NCBI RefSeq assembly: GCF_027359925.1
Contig: NZ_CP114767.1
Coordinates: 1,116,001 to 1,180,000, forward strand
Reading direction: 5' to 3'
Source of the DNA: Hymenobacter canadensis
Lineage (GTDB): Bacteria > Bacteroidota > Bacteroidia > Cytophagales > Hymenobacteraceae
Length of the DNA: 64,000 nucleotides
The notes below the pieces were generated by a model that had not been told where the DNA came from, did not search any database, and worked only from the letters and a program-made list of their open reading frames with translations. This document shows, piece after piece, positions 7,617 to 19,147 of this stretch. Each line of letters opens with the position of its first letter. The first letter of the stretch is position 1. The translations under genes were made by a program, and so were the position numbers.

Positions 7617-10600
7617 TTACATATTCCTTCTATACTGCCCACCAACCTCGAACAGCGCATTCGTAATCTGGCCCAATGAGCAGAACTTCACGGTTTCCAT
7701 CAGCTCGGCGAAGAGGTTGCCGTTGGCAATGGCGACTTGCTGGAGCTGCTTGAGGCGGGCTTCGGTCTGGTCGGCGTTGCGGGTGTGCAGGATGTTGAGC
7801 ATCTCAATCTGGTACTGCTTTTCCTCGTCGGTGGCGCGGATAACCTCGGCGGGCACCACCGTGGGCGAGCCTTTGGAGGAGAGGAAGGTGTTCACGCCGA
7901 TGATGGGATACTCGCCGGTGTGCTTGAGCATCTCGTAGTGCATGCTTTCCTCCTGAATCTTGCCGCGCTGGTACATGGTTTCCATGGCGCCCAGCACGCC
8001 GCCGCGCTCGGTGATGCGGTCAAACTCCAGCAGCACGGCCTCTTCCACCAGGTCGGTCAGCTCCTCGATGATGAAGGAGCCCTGGAGCGGGTTTTCGTTT
8101 TTGGCCAAACCCAGCTCCCGGTTGATGATGAGCTGGATGGCCATGGCCCGGCGCACCGATTCCTCGGTGGGCGTGGTAATGGCCTCGTCGTAGGCGTTGG
8201 TGTGCAGGGAGTTGCAGTTGTCGTAGATGGCGTAGAGGGCCTGCAAGGTGGTGCGGATATCGTTGAAGTCGATTTCCTGGGCGTGCAGGCTCCGGCCGCT
8301 GGTCTGAATGTGGTACTTCAGCATCTGGCTGCGGGCGTCGGCGCCGTACTTCAGCTTCATGGCCTTGGCCCAGATGCGGCGCGCCACGCGGCCGATAACG
8401 GCGTACTCGGGGTCGATGCCGTTGGAGAAGAAGAACGAGAGGTTGGGCGCGAAGTCGTTCACGCTCATGCCCCGGCTCACGTAGTACTCCACGAAGGTGA
8501 AGCCATTGGAGAGCGTCAGGGCCAGCTGGGTGAGCGGGTTGGCCCCGGCTTCGGCAATGTGGTAGCCGGAAATGGACACCGAGTAGAAGTTGCGGACCTT
8601 CTCCTTGATGAAGTATTCCTGCACGTCGCCCATCAGGCGCAGGGCGAATTCGGTGCTGAAGATGCAGGTGTTCTGGGCCTGGTCTTCTTTGAGGATGTCG
8701 GCCTGCACGGTGCCGCGCACCTGGCTGAGGGTGCGCTTCTTGATGGTTTCGTACACGTCGGCGGGCAGCACTTGGTCGCCGGTCACGCCGAGTAGCAGCA
8801 GGCCCAGGCCGTCGTTGCCGGCGGGCAGCTCGCCCTGGTAGCGGGGGCGGGTCTGGCCTTGGTAGAGGGCGTCAATTTTCTGGTTTACCTCGGCTTCCAG
8901 GCCGTTCTCCTTAATGTAGAATTCGCACTGCTGGTCGATGGCGGCGTTCATGAAGAAGGCGGCCAGCGTGGCGGCGGGACCGTTGATGGTCATCGACACC
9001 GAGGTGCTGGGGTTGGCCAGGTTGAAGCCCGAGTAGAGCTTCTTGGCGTCGTCGAGGCAGGCGATGCTCACGCCGGCGTTACCGATTTTGCCGTAGATGT
9101 CGGGCCGCACGTCGGGGTCTTCGCCGTAGAGCGTCACCGAGTCGAAGGCCGTGCTCAGGCGCTTGGCAGGCAGGCCCATGCTCACGTAGTGGAAGCGGCG
9201 GTTGGTGCGCTCGGGGCCGCCTTCGCCGGCAAACATGCGCGTCGGATCTTCCCCCTCGCGCTTGAAGGGGAACACGCCGGCGGTGTAGGGAAACTCGCCG
9301 GGCACGTTCTCCTGGAGCTGCCAGCGCAGCAAATCACCCCAGGCGGTGTAGCGCGGCAGGCTGACTTTGGGAATCTGCTGGTTACTCAGGCTGGTGGTGT
9401 GGGTCTGGATGCGGATTTCCTTGTCGCGCACCTTGAACACGAACTCCGGGGCCTTGTAGGCGGCTACTTTAGCCGGCCAGGTTTCCAGGAGTTTCCAGTT
9501 CTGCCCGTCCAGCCGGAGTTTGACCTCCTCGAAGGTGCTCTCCAGGCCGGCCACGAGGCTTCCGGGTGTGATTCCAGCGCTGCCGTTCCCGCTGCCAGGT
9601 CCGCCAGCTGATGCGTTTCCGAGACTTTGGACGGCTCCGACGGCTTGTCGGATGCCGTAGAGCTGCTGAGCGGTGTCAGCCTGTTTAAGAACCCACTGGT
9701 CATATTGGCGGTTGGTTTCGGCGATTTCGGAAAGGTAACGGGTGCGGTGCGGCGGGATGATGTAGATCTTCTCGGAGTCTTCCTTCGAGGTTTCGAGGTG
9801 GGAGGCGAAGGGCACGCCGGTCCGGTCTTCTACGGTACGCAGGATGGCGCGGTACAGCCGGTTCATGCCCGGGTCATTGAACTGGCTGGCGATGGTGCCG
9901 AACACGGGCATGTCATCGAGGGGCTGGTCCCAGTGGCCGTGGTTGCGCTGGTACTGCTTGCGCACGTCGCGCAGGGCGTCGAGGGCGCCGCGCTTGTCGA
10001 ACTTGTTGAGGGCAATGACGTCGGCGAAGTCGAGCATGTCGATTTTCTCCAGCTGGGTGGCCGCGCCGTACTCGGGCGTCATCACATACAGGCTGGCGTC
10101 GGAGTGCTCGATGATTTCGGTGTCACTTTGCCCGATGCCGGAGGTTTCGAGGATGATCAGGTCGAACTCGGCGGCGCGCACCACGTCCACGGCGTCCTGC
10201 ACGTACTTGCTCAGGGCCAGGTTGCTCTGGCGCGTAGCCAGGCTGCGCATGTACACCCGCGGCGAGTTGATGGAGTTCATCCGGATCCGGTCGCCGAGCA
10301 GGGCCCCGCCGGTCTTGCGCTTGCTGGGGTCGACGGAGATGATGGCAATGGTCTTCTCGGGGAAGTCCATCAGGAAGCGCCGCACCAGCTCATCTACGAG
10401 GCTGGACTTGCCCGCGCCGCCGGTGCCGGTGATGCCCAGGATTGGGGTTTTAGTGGTCAGTTGTTGGTTGTCAGTTGTCAGGTCGTTCTGTTGATTGCCG
10501 TTTTCACTAACAACTGACAACTGATAACTAGCAACTAATGCCTGGCGCACCTTCTCAAACTCCTCGGGGAAGTTCTCGGCGGCGGAGATGAGGCGGCCGA

Positions 10601-11102
10601 TGCTGCGGGCGTCCTTTTCCTTGAGGTGGGTGACTTCACCGTTCAGGTTCTGGCCGGTGGGGAAGTCGCAGCGCTGGAGCAGGTCGTTGATCATGCCCTG
10701 CAGGCCCATGGCGCGGCCGTTGTCGGGCGAGTAAATGCGCTCGATGCCGTACTGCTCGAGGTCGGCAATTTCGGTGGGCAGGATCACGCCGCCGCCGCCG
10801 CCGAACAGGCGTACATGGCCCGCGCCGCGCTCCTTGAGCAGGTCGAACATGTACTTGAAGTACTCATTGTGGCCGCCCTGGTAGCTGGTGATGGCAATGG
10901 CCTGGGCATCTTCCTGGATAGCGCAGTCCACGATTTCCTGCACTGAGCGGTTGTGGCCCAGGTGGATGACTTCGGCGCCGCTGCTCTGGATGATGCGGCG
11001 CATGATGTTGATGGCGGCATCGTGCCCGTCGAAGAGCGCGGCGGCGGTGACGATGCGGATATGGTTCTGGGGCTTATAAGGAGCGGCAGGAGCTACGGAC
11101 AT
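7617..11102 (-). CDS. icmF: Fused isobutyryl/methylmalonyl-CoA mutase with G-protein chaperone (IcmF)
   Basis: A 1161-residue adenosylcobalamin enzyme that interconverts isobutyryl-CoA and n-butyryl-CoA or related acyl-CoAs, with its own G-protein chaperone. Domain order: B12-binding domain (about residues 12-145, DGHDAAI with the lower-axial His), MeaB-like GTPase (about 215-470, P-loop [12 protein letters not shown]), then the mutase large and small subunit regions to the C-terminus. This is the IcmF order. The ATG at 11102 was chosen: the longer frame from a TTG at 11147 runs through a TACCTTCGC -7 box at 11134-11142. A palindromic repeat is inserted in frame just before the P-loop (10451-10537), encoding a Gln/Thr/Asn-rich linker. 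The gene is monocistronic. Confidence 0.95.
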   Translation of the reverse strand: MSVAPAAPYKPQNHIRIVTAAALFDGHDAAINIMRRIIQSSGAEVIHLGHNRSVQEIVDCAIQEDAQAIAITSYQGGHNEYFKYMFDLLKERGAGHVRLFGGGGGVILPTEIADLEQYGIERIYSPDNGRAMGLQGMINDLLQRCDFPTGQNLNGEVTHLKEKDARSIGRLISAAENFPEEFEKVRQALVASYQLSVVSENGNQQNDLTTDNQQLTTKTPILGITGTGGAGKSSLVDELVRRFLMDFPEKTIAIISVDPSKRKTGGALLGDRIRMNSINSPRVYMRSLATRQSNLALSKYVQDAVDVVRAAEFDLIILETSGIGQSDTEIIEHSDASLYVMTPEYGAATQLEKIDMLDFADVIALNKFDKRGALDALRDVRKQYQRNHGHWDQPLDDMPVFGTIASQFNDPGMNRLYRAILRTVEDRTGVPFASHLETSKEDSEKIYIIPPHRTRYLSEIAETNRQYDQWVLKQADTAQQLYGIRQAVGAVQSLGNASAGGPGSGNGSAGITPGSLVAGLESTFEEVKLRLDGQNWKLLETWPAKVAAYKAPEFVFKVRDKEIRIQTHTTSLSNQQIPKVSLPRYTAWGDLLRWQLQENVPGEFPYTAGVFPFKREGEDPTRMFAGEGGPERTNRRFHYVSMGLPAKRLSTAFDSVTLYGEDPDVRPDIYGKIGNAGVSIACLDDAKKLYSGFNLANPSTSVSMTINGPAATLAAFFMNAAIDQQCEFYIKENGLEAEVNQKIDALYQGQTRPRYQGELPAGNDGLGLLLLGVTGDQVLPADVYETIKKRTLSQVRGTVQADILKEDQAQNTCIFSTEFALRLMGDVQEYFIKEKVRNFYSVSISGYHIAEAGANPLTQLALTLSNGFTFVEYYVSRGMSVNDFAPNLSFFFSNGIDPEYAVIGRVARRIWAKAMKLKYGADARSQMLKYHIQTSGRSLHAQEIDFNDIRTTLQALYAIYDNCNSLHTNAYDEAITTPTEESVRRAMAIQLIINRELGLAKNENPLQGSFIIEELTDLVEEAVLLEFDRITERGGVLGAMETMYQRGKIQEESMHYEMLKHTGEYPIIGVNTFLSSKGSPTVVPAEVIRATDEEKQYQIEMLNILHTRNADQTEARLKQLQQVAIANGNLFAELMETVKFCSLGQITNALFEVGGQYRRNM
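10451..10537. repeat. Palindromic repeat inserted in frame within icmF
   Basis: Two 32-nt arms, 10451-10482 and 10506-10537, form an imperfect hairpin (about 23 of 32 positions pair) round a 23-nt loop. The arms are built from variants of the word CAGTTGTCAGTTGTTAGT. The element adds roughly 29 residues ([11 protein letters not shown] and [13 protein letters not shown] segments) between the B12-binding and GTPase domains without breaking the frame. A related element lies at 19146-19240. Confidence 0.8.
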
Positions 11103-11133
11103 AGCGCGGGGATGTTGGGTGGAATTTGGGGTA

Positions 11134-11142
11134 GCGAAGGTA
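11134..11142 (-). promoter_or_regulatory. Probable -7 box of the icmF promoter
   Basis: Minus-strand TACCTTCGC matches the Bacteroidota TAnnTTTG/TAnnTTCG -7 box and lies about 32 nt upstream of the icmF ATG. No convincing -33 TTG was found at normal spacing. Confidence 0.5.
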
Positions 11143-11147
11143 CGCAA

Positions 11148-11177
11148 AAAGCCCCGGCGCGGTAGCGTCGGGGCTTT
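11148..11177 (-). terminator. Intrinsic terminator of the 11244-12119 gene
   Basis: A 13-position stem with one mismatch (11148-11160 with 11165-11177), followed on the minus strand by TTTTT. It abuts the icmF promoter. Confidence 0.75.
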
Positions 11178-11243
11178 CAGGAGAAACTAAGCTAAGTGCT
11201 TGGCTGATTTATTATCCTCCAGTTTAAGCAACTAAGAATGGCA

Positions 11244-12119
11244 CTAGCCTTTGGGACTCAGTGCCGTGACGTACAGGCTCACATTGACAGGTTGTACTTT
11301 CCACTGGTCTTCGGACTTGTCGCGGAAAACCATACGGTGGGTAGTTGACAAAGCCGCCGGGATGGTCAGGCAATACCAGTCTTTTTTCACGTCGGGGTCG
11401 CCCCCCAGCCATTCCAAGGTGATGGCCACCCGCTTTTGCTGCGCCACATTCACTTCATAGGGTTTAAGGTCGATGTGCTGCCATCCGGTAGCATGGTTGG
11501 CTACCGTGAACAGAATATCCCGGGTTAGCAAGCTGGCCGCCGGATGATCCTGGACATCCAGTGCGCGCACATTAAGCCGGAAGCGCAGGTTTTGGAAGTC
11601 ATTCTGCCCGAAATGCACATAGGCATCTTCCAGGTAGCTGCCGGGCGCAACGTGCAGAATGGTGCCTACTTCCCGGCCCAGCTTCTGAGCAGGATCTTTA
11701 TCAACATTCAGATGAAAGTTGTAGAAGGTGATGCCCCAGGCACCGTCCCGGCCAATGCGGTGTCGTTTCCAGCTTTTGGCACTTACCTTAACTTCTTGCA
11801 GCGCGTGGGCCTGCGGCTGTAGCTGCACAACCGGCTGCCGACTGAAGGCCGCGGCCAGCACCTTCCGCGACTGGTACCCGACGCAGGAGACAACCACTGT
11901 ATCGGTAGGGGCGGCGGCCGTGAACGGGGCAAGCGAAAATGCGCCCTGCGCATTGGCCACTGTACCGATGGGTTTGCCCAGCACTCCCACAGAAGCGTAA
12001 GCCACCGGAGTTCCGCTTGGGGTGCTGATCAGGCCTTGTTCAGAAGACTGAGCCGCCGCTCCCACAGGTATAGCGAGGCAAAACAAGCACATGCGCGAAG
12101 CGCAAATCAAAGAATTCAT
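11244..12119 (-). CDS. Secreted CarboxypepD_reg-like domain protein
   Basis: A 291-residue exported protein with a signal peptide of about 23 residues ending GAAAQ. Residues 30-105 form a carboxypeptidase regulatory-like beta-sandwich (PVAYASVGVLGKPIGTVANA... then DTVVVSCVGYQSRKV), the module that in Bacteroidota starts TonB-dependent receptors and other surface proteins. Residues 110-290 are a second, unrecognised beta-rich region. No plug or barrel follows, so this is not a SusC protein. It is a diverged paralogue of the gene just upstream (12197-13060), same strand and same domain order, indicating tandem duplication. A periplasmic or surface location is expected; ligand unknown. Confidence 0.78.
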   Translation of the reverse strand: MNSLICASRMCLFCLAIPVGAAAQSSEQGLISTPSGTPVAYASVGVLGKPIGTVANAQGAFSLAPFTAAAPTDTVVVSCVGYQSRKVLAAAFSRQPVVQLQPQAHALQEVKVSAKSWKRHRIGRDGAWGITFYNFHLNVDKDPAQKLGREVGTILHVAPGSYLEDAYVHFGQNDFQNLRFRLNVRALDVQDHPAASLLTRDILFTVANHATGWQHIDLKPYEVNVAQQKRVAITLEWLGGDPDVKKDWYCLTIPAALSTTHRMVFRDKSEDQWKVQPVNVSLYVTALSPKG

Positions 12120-12196
12120 AGAGGCAGAATGGATAAGGGTATCGGTTGCATAAATAGAGGCCGTTCACTGGCTACTCCGTTGCATCTGACTGCAGC

Positions 12197-13060
12197 CTAA
12201 TCCTCCAGCACCGTAAAATACAGGCTCGGCTGCAGGGCGTGCAGCGTCCAGGCGGCCTGGCTGTTCTCGCGCTCCACCATCACCTGCTTGTTCTGGCGCG
12301 TGACGGGGACGGAAAAGTACTTGTCCTCGGGGTCGGTTTTCTCACTTTGCAGCCACTGAATAGTAGCCGCTACCGGCTCGGCAGCCAGTTCCAGCGCGTA
12401 GGGGCGCAGGTCAACTGTGAGCCAGCCGCGGGCCTTGTTCTCGCAGCTGAGCTGGATGTCTTTGGTGAGCAGCGCCCGGCCCGGCCGACCGTTTTCCACA
12501 GCGTACAGATTCAGGCGGAAGCGCAGCAGCTGGTAGGTATTGGTGGCGAGGAAGACGTGAAACTCCTCCAGGTAGGCGCGCCGGGTGGGCCGCAGCAGCG
12601 TGCCTACTTCCCAGCCCCATTCATCGTCCACGGTCTCCTTGCCGCTGGAGCCGGCCGTCCAGAGCACGTCGCCGGTGGATGTGCTGCGGCCCAGCAGGGC
12701 CGGGTGCACCCTGGAGTGCTCCACCACGGCTCCGCTGAGCGCCACGGCCTGCGGCCGTACCCGCACCACCCGCTGGCCGCCCAGCAGCGCGGCGGGCGCC
12801 ACAGCCGTGCGCAGAAACCCCACGCTGGTTACCACGAGCGTGTCGGTCAGGCCGGGCGGGAGGCGGAGCAGGTAGCGGCCCTGCTCATCGGCGACGGTGC
12901 CCAGGCTACGGCCCACCACGCCCAACGTGGCAAACGGTACCGGCTCGTCGGTCTGGTCGTTCAGCACCTGGCCTTCCACCACCTGCAGGGGAATAGTTTG
13001 GGCCTTCGCAAAAGGAGAGCAGGCGCCCAGCGCCCCAATAAACAATAACGTCCGAATCAT
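12197..13060 (-). CDS. Secreted CarboxypepD_reg-like domain protein (paralogue)
   Basis: A 287-residue exported protein beginning MIRTLLFIGALGACSPFAKA. The signal is ambiguous: L-G-A-C with Cys14 could be a lipobox, while AKA before Gln21 could be a signal peptidase I site. The CarboxypepD_reg-like domain occupies about residues 27-105 (PVPFATLGVVGRSLGTVADE, then DTLVVTSVGFLRTAV), followed by the same kind of 170-residue beta-rich C-terminal region as in 11244-12119, sharing features such as LRFRLN and a closing SLYFTVL/SLYVTAL. The two genes are 77 nt apart with no clear terminator between, so they may be one operon. Function unknown. Confidence 0.78.
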   Translation of the reverse strand: MIRTLLFIGALGACSPFAKAQTIPLQVVEGQVLNDQTDEPVPFATLGVVGRSLGTVADEQGRYLLRLPPGLTDTLVVTSVGFLRTAVAPAALLGGQRVVRVRPQAVALSGAVVEHSRVHPALLGRSTSTGDVLWTAGSSGKETVDDEWGWEVGTLLRPTRRAYLEEFHVFLATNTYQLLRFRLNLYAVENGRPGRALLTKDIQLSCENKARGWLTVDLRPYALELAAEPVAATIQWLQSEKTDPEDKYFSVPVTRQNKQVMVERENSQAAWTLHALQPSLYFTVLED

Positions 13061-13071
13061 AAGTAAGCACT

Positions 13072-13092
13072 TGGCCCGCCACGGGCGGGCCA
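13072..13092. terminator. Hairpin after the 13147-13998 membrane protein gene
   Basis: A 9-bp perfect stem (13072-13080 with 13084-13092) and a 3-nt loop, without a T-tract; it may act as a terminator or attenuating hairpin just upstream of the next minus-strand gene. Confidence 0.45.
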
Positions 13093-13146
13093 GGATAACT
13101 AAAGCAGTAGTAAGGAAAAATGGTGTGTGGAAGGCTCGGTTATGTT

Positions 13147-13998
13147 TCAGCCGAAATGGACGCCATGGCTCAATACCAGCCGGCCCACTACCAGCGCCCC
13201 GGCCAGTAGCAGCAGCAACCCCAGCGCCAGCCGCGGCCGGCCCGGTTGCGCAATGGTGCCCTCAAAAAACTCAGTGCTGCTGGCCATGCCCATCGGGCCC
13301 AGCAGCAACAGCAGCAGCACGGCGTGGAGCTGCTCGGTGAGGGTTTGGTCGGGAAAGTAGAAAGCTGCCAGCAGGAGGGAGCCTACCACCCACGGCACCA
13401 CCACGGTAGCCAGCAGCAGGCGGCGGCGGTTGTGGTGCTGCATCAGCGTGATGGAGTCGTGGCTTTGCAGAAACACCCGCGCCGCCAGAAACCCCAGGCC
13501 AATCTGCGCCGCGGCGGCCAGGATGGCCACCCCCACGTTCAGCCCGTTGCCGGCCCGGAACAGCCAGCTCGGCACGTACCACGCCCCCGACTGCGTAAGC
13601 GTATCGGCGGCCAGCACGCCCAGTGACAGGTTGCAGCCGTGCAGCATCACCCACAGCAGAAACTGCTTGAGCAGGCCCCGCTGCAGCCGCGCCCGTTTCC
13701 AGAACCACGCCAGCGCCACCAGCGCCGCCCCGCCGCACACCACCGGCCCAATACCGTACACCGCCACCACGGCCGTCTGCCACCACTCTGCATCTGCCAG
13801 TTGAAACTGCACGCGGCCAAGCTGCCACACGCCCCGGATGCCCAGTCGCGCGGCCATACATATAGTGGAGAGCTGATAAAGGCCCTGAAGCAGCAGATAC
13901 GCCAGCAGGTAGAGGATGGTGGCGTTGGCGGCCGCCAGCGTGGCTTTGCCGGTATCCGACTGCGCGAGAGGGTGACTGGAAGAGGATGAGGTATCCAT
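13147..13998 (-). CDS. Multi-spanning membrane protein of unknown function
   Basis: A 283-residue protein with about six or seven hydrophobic segments and a short Ser-rich cytoplasmic N-terminus. I chose the ATG at 13998; a frame from 14052 adds residues over a TACTTTTA sequence that resembles a -7 box. Cys and His residues are scattered but no HExxH or other catalytic motif is seen. It could be a permease-like or membrane-sensing protein; I recognise no family. It sits between fdhA and the CarboxypepD_reg pair on the same strand but is separated from both by hairpins. Confidence 0.72.
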   Translation of the reverse strand: MDTSSSSSHPLAQSDTGKATLAAANATILYLLAYLLLQGLYQLSTICMAARLGIRGVWQLGRVQFQLADAEWWQTAVVAVYGIGPVVCGGAALVALAWFWKRARLQRGLLKQFLLWVMLHGCNLSLGVLAADTLTQSGAWYVPSWLFRAGNGLNVGVAILAAAAQIGLGFLAARVFLQSHDSITLMQHHNRRRLLLATVVVPWVVGSLLLAAFYFPDQTLTEQLHAVLLLLLLGPMGMASSTEFFEGTIAQPGRPRLALGLLLLLAGALVVGRLVLSHGVHFG

Positions 13999-14072
13999 AG
14001 AATAGGAAAGGCGGGCACTAAAAGTAGAAACTTGCCGCCGGATGCGTGGCATCTACTGAAGCCGGAACGCGA

Positions 14073-14108
14073 AACGGCCGGACCACCCTGTAGGGCGGCC
14101 CGGCCGTT
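14073..14108 (-). terminator. Intrinsic terminator of the formaldehyde dehydrogenase gene
   Basis: A 16-position stem with two wobble or mismatched pairs (14073-14088 with 14093-14108), loop TGTA, followed on the minus strand by TTTCG. Confidence 0.65.
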
Positions 14109-14134
14109 GGTGCTGAGGGCAAGCAGCTCTGACG

Positions 14135-15367
14135 TTACGCCGGCTCCTTGTCCTTCTTCTTGGCTTTGGGCTTGATGTCCGGAATCATGTTGTGGGGGTT
14201 GATAACGAACTTCTTGGCCACGCCGCTGTCAAATTCCTCGTAGCCGCGCGGGGCGTCGTCGAGGCTGATGACTTCCACGTTCACGGCTTTGGCAATCTGC
14301 ACCTTGTCGTACAGAATGGCCTGCATCAGCTGGCGGTTGTAGCTGAGCACGGGCGTCTGGCCGGTGTGCAGGGAGTGGCTCTTGGCCCAGCCCAGCCCGA
14401 AGCGGATGGACAGGCTGCCTTTCTGCGCGGCTTCGTCCTTCGAGCCCGGGTCCTCGGTCACATACAGGCCGGGGATGCCGATGGAGCCGCCCGCCCGCGT
14501 GATTTCCATGAGCGAGTTGAGCACGGCGGCCGGCACTTCCGTCTTGGAGTCGGTGCCGTGGCCGCTGGCCTCGAAGCCCACGCAGTCGATGGCGCAGTCG
14601 ATTTCCGGCACGCCCAGAATCTGGGTGATTTGCTCGGTGAGGGTGGCGTCCAGCGTCAGGTCAACGGTTTCGCAGCCGAAGGAGCGGGCGTGGGCCAGAC
14701 GGGCCTTATTCATGTCACCTACAATCACCACGGCGGCACCCAGCAGCTGCGCCGAAGCGGCAGCGGCCAAACCTACCGGGCCGGCTCCGGCCACGTACAC
14801 CGTCGCGCCCGGGCCTACGCCAGCCTTCACGGCGCCGTGGAAACCAGTTGGGAAAATGTCGCTGAGCATGGTCAGGTCCCGGATTTTCTCCATCGCCTGG
14901 TCTTTGTCGGGGAAACGCAGCAGGTTGAAGTCGGCGTAGGGCACCATGACGTACTCGGCCTGGCCGCCAATCCAGCCGCCCATGTCCACGTAGCCGTAGG
15001 CGCCACCGGCGCGGCCTTCGTTCACGGTCAGGCAGATGCCTGTTTTCATCTCGCGGCAGGTGCGGCAGCGGCCACAGGCCACGTTGAACGGCACCGACAC
15101 CAAATCACCCTTCTTGAGGAACTCCACGTCGGCCCCCATTTCAATCACCTCGCCCGTGATTTCGTGGCCCAGCACCAACCCCGACGGGGCCGTGGTCCGG
15201 CCGCGCACCATGTGCTGGTCGGAACCACAGATATTGGTGGACACCACTTTCAACACCACGCCGTGCGTGATTTTCTTGCCTTTCGGGTTCTTCAGTTCCG
15301 GAAACGCAATGTTTTGCACCTCGACTTTGCCGGGGCCGGTATAAACAACGCCTCTGTTATCAGCCAT
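14135..15367 (-). CDS. fdhA: Zinc-dependent, glutathione-independent formaldehyde dehydrogenase type alcohol dehydrogenase
   Basis: A 410-residue medium-chain dehydrogenase. The catalytic zinc site is shown by NICGSDQH (Cys) and GHEITGEV (His-Glu); the structural zinc loop by CGRCRTCREMKTGIC with four Cys. The NAD-binding Rossmann motif is GAGPVGLAAA. The long SDIFPTGFHGA segment and overall length fit the Pseudomonas FdhA group, which oxidises formaldehyde to formate without added glutathione. The last 15 residues form a Lys-rich tail. It lies just downstream of a GlcG/HbpS-like gene on the same strand with a terminator between. Substrate is inferred from family; other aldehydes or alcohols are possible. 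Confidence 0.88.
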   Translation of the reverse strand: MADNRGVVYTGPGKVEVQNIAFPELKNPKGKKITHGVVLKVVSTNICGSDQHMVRGRTTAPSGLVLGHEITGEVIEMGADVEFLKKGDLVSVPFNVACGRCRTCREMKTGICLTVNEGRAGGAYGYVDMGGWIGGQAEYVMVPYADFNLLRFPDKDQAMEKIRDLTMLSDIFPTGFHGAVKAGVGPGATVYVAGAGPVGLAAAASAQLLGAAVVIVGDMNKARLAHARSFGCETVDLTLDATLTEQITQILGVPEIDCAIDCVGFEASGHGTDSKTEVPAAVLNSLMEITRAGGSIGIPGLYVTEDPGSKDEAAQKGSLSIRFGLGWAKSHSLHTGQTPVLSYNRQLMQAILYDKVQIAKAVNVEVISLDDAPRGYEEFDSGVAKKFVINPHNMIPDIKPKAKKKDKEPA

Positions 15368-15400
15368 GTGAGTAGGAATGTAAGTGGAGAGATAAAAAAA

Positions 15401-15428
15401 GCCCGCCCCTGAAACAGGAGCAGGCGGG
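15401..15428 (-). terminator. Terminator between the glcG-like gene and fdhA
   Basis: Nested pairing: CCCGCC (15402-15407) with GGCGGG (15423-15428) and inner CCTG with CAGG, followed on the minus strand by seven T. It would end the upstream glcG-like transcript. Confidence 0.7.
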
Positions 15429-15434
15429 TATTCT

Positions 15435-15842
15435 TTAGCGGCCTTCCACGGCCTGTACCCCAGCTTCGGCCACGGTGTGGTCGTTCTCTACCGAGTCGCC
15501 CGACACGCCGATGGCGCCGATGATTTTGCCCTCGGCGTTCTTAATCGGAATGCCGCCGGGAAAAGTGATGAGACCCAGGTTGGAGTGCTCGATGCCGAAC
15601 AGTGAGCCGCCGGGCTGGGAGAGGCCCCCGATGGTGCCGGTGGGCATGTCGAAGTAGCGGGCCGTTTTGGCCTTCTTAATGGAGATGTCCAGCGAGCCGA
15701 GCCAGGCGTCGTCCATGCGGGCGAAGGCCGTCAGGTTAGCGCCGGCGTCTACCACGGCAATGTTCATCTTTACGCCCATTTCCAGGGATTTTTCGTGGGC
15801 GGCTTTGATGGCGGCCTGGGCTTGTTCGAGGGTGATGCTCAT
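15435..15842 (-). CDS. GlcG/HbpS family heme-binding-type protein (DUF336)
   Basis: A 135-residue cytoplasmic protein with the full GlcG/HbpS-like fold: helix [19 protein letters not shown], the strand [20 protein letters not shown], then [21 protein letters not shown]. Family members bind heme or cobalamin-like ligands, or accompany glycolate and other oxidation pathways. No signal peptide is present, unlike Streptomyces HbpS. It lies immediately upstream of fdhA, but the hairpin between them points to separate transcripts. Length is normal for the family. Confidence 0.88.
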   Translation of the reverse strand: MSITLEQAQAAIKAAHEKSLEMGVKMNIAVVDAGANLTAFARMDDAWLGSLDISIKKAKTARYFDMPTGTIGGLSQPGGSLFGIEHSNLGLITFPGGIPIKNAEGKIIGAIGVSGDSVENDHTVAEAGVQAVEGR

Positions 15843-16130
15843 GGGTTGTGGGAAAGTGGAAAGTGAGGAAACGATGTACCAACAACGTAATTCACGACTA
15901 TTTGGCCAACTTGCCTCGCCGGGTTGCGACGATCAGTACCCACTTTTGCGACGATTGTACAGCAAATCTTACCCCGGTGCCAACGGCGTTAGTCGGTGAT
16001 GTGCCGAACACCCGGTTTTGCAAGGCCACCGCCAAGCCGTGGCCGGGTGCCGAAACGGGGCCGGCAGGGGAGGTTATTAGCTTTTGCAAGCCGTTTGCCG
16101 TATCTTCGCCCTCGGAAAAAACCGCCTCTA
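15843..16130. promoter_or_regulatory. Divergent intergenic region, with lepA -7 box
   Basis: This 288-nt region separates the glcG-like gene and lepA. A TATCTTCG box at 16101-16108 lies 22 nt before the lepA GTG and fits the Bacteroidota -7 element; a TTG at 16084-16086 is only 14 nt away, shorter than usual. No gene is supported here: the open frames lack coding character. Confidence 0.45.
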
Positions 16131-17918
<1,788 letters not shown>

Positions 17919-17926
17919 CCAAGTGG

Positions 17927-17949
17927 AACGCGCCCCATCGGGGCGCGTT
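17927..17949 (+). terminator. Intrinsic terminator of lepA
   Basis: A 10-bp perfect stem (17927-17936 with 17940-17949), 3-nt loop, followed by a run of T. Confidence 0.93.
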
Positions 17950-18031
17950 TTTTTTGGGCTCACACCGACAACCCATTTCTCACCTCATACACTTCTTGAC
18001 ACGGCGTGCTATGATTTACTCATTCTAAGAC

Positions 18032-18223
18032 ATGTCCTCAACCCTTCTCAAGAACTGTACGAGCCAGGAGCAACTGGAAAAGATCATCAAAGGCCAGGAG
18101 CGTAAGTTCCGGTGGAGAGACGACTGGCCAACGATGGAAGCCGCCCTGCAGGCCGCTGGCACCGCTGCCATTGCCGCCCACGAAAGCAAGAAAACCTCTG
18201 ACCAAGCTCAAGACCCTGCTTAA
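18032..18223 (+). CDS. Small hypothetical protein upstream of folD
   Basis: A 63-residue hydrophilic protein whose stop lies 12 nt before the folD start, suggesting one transcript. GC-rich third codon positions match neighbouring genes. It holds a mixed-charge helix and an Ala-rich stretch (residues 35-50) but no known domain, signal or membrane segment. It is real on spacing and codon use only; no family recognised. Confidence 0.55.
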   Translation: MSSTLLKNCTSQEQLEKIIKGQERKFRWRDDWPTMEAALQAAGTAAIAAHESKKTSDQAQDPA

Positions 18224-18235
18224 CTGCCAAACCCC

Positions 18236-19147
18236 ATGACCACTGCCCCCGACGCCACCACCTACCGCCTCATCGACGGCAAGCAAACCGCCGAGGCCAT
18301 CAAGGAAGAAATTGCCGCCGAAGTAGCCCAGCGCAAAGCCGCCGGCCAGAAGACGCCCCATCTGGCCGCCATTCTGGTCGGCCACGACGGCGGCTCGGAA
18401 ACCTACGTGCGCAATAAGGTGCTGGCCTGCGAGCGGGTAGGCTTCGAGAGCACACTGCTGCGCTACGAAGACACCATCACGGAGGCCGAACTGCTGGCCA
18501 AGGTGCAGGAGCTGAACGAGGACGAGAGCATTGACGGCTTCATCGTGCAGCTGCCGCTGCCGCGCCACATCGACACCAATAAGGTGATTGAGGCGGTGCG
18601 GCCGGAGAAGGACGTGGACGGTTTCCACCCGATGAACATCGGGCGGATGGTGGCCGGCTTGCCGGCGCTGCTGCCCGCCACGCCCTCGGGTATCGTGGAG
18701 CTGCTGCGCCGCTACAAGCTGCCGACGGACGGCAAGCACTGCGTGGTAATCGGGCGTAGTAACATTGTGGGTACGCCGGTTAGTATACTGCTGGCCAAGA
18801 ATTTAGAGCCCGGTAACTGCACCGTGACTTTATGCCACTCGCGCACCCAGAACCTAGCCGACATCACCCGCACCGCCGACATCCTGGTAGCCGCCCTGGG
18901 CCGCCCGGAGTTCGTGACGGCCGATATGGTGAAGCCTGGGGCGGTGGTAATCGATGTGGGCACTACCCGTGTGGAGGACGCCGACAAGAAGTCGGGTTGG
19001 GCGCTGAAGGGCGACGTGAACTTTGCCGAAGTGGCCCCGCTCACGTCCTACATCACGCCTGTACCGGGTGGCGTTGGGCCGATGACCATTGCCATGCTGC
19101 TGCTCAACACGCTGCGGGCCGCGAAAGGGGAGGTGTACCCGAAGTAG
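18236..19147 (+). CDS. folD: Bifunctional methylenetetrahydrofolate dehydrogenase/methenyltetrahydrofolate cyclohydrolase
   Basis: A 303-residue FolD that converts 5,10-methylene-THF to 10-formyl-THF in one-carbon metabolism, cytoplasmic. The catalytic region shows ETYVRNK (Tyr and Lys of the YxxxK site), then [12 protein letters not shown], and the closing signature [13 protein letters not shown]. The NADP-binding Rossmann part holds [18 protein letters not shown]. Length is slightly above the 285-295 norm because of an N-terminal extension of about eight residues. It follows the small ORF by 12 nt. A palindromic repeat (19146-19240) begins at its stop codon. Confidence 0.97.
   Translation: MTTAPDATTYRLIDGKQTAEAIKEEIAAEVAQRKAAGQKTPHLAAILVGHDGGSETYVRNKVLACERVGFESTLLRYEDTITEAELLAKVQELNEDESIDGFIVQLPLPRHIDTNKVIEAVRPEKDVDGFHPMNIGRMVAGLPALLPATPSGIVELLRRYKLPTDGKHCVVIGRSNIVGTPVSILLAKNLEPGNCTVTLCHSRTQNLADITRTADILVAALGRPEFVTADMVKPGAVVIDVGTTRVEDADKKSGWALKGDVNFAEVAPLTSYITPVPGGVGPMTIAMLLLNTLRAAKGEVYPK

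Noticed and set aside
11103..11147. N-terminal extension of IcmF from a TTG start
   Set aside because: It crosses a -7 promoter box and adds residues ahead of the normal IcmF start.
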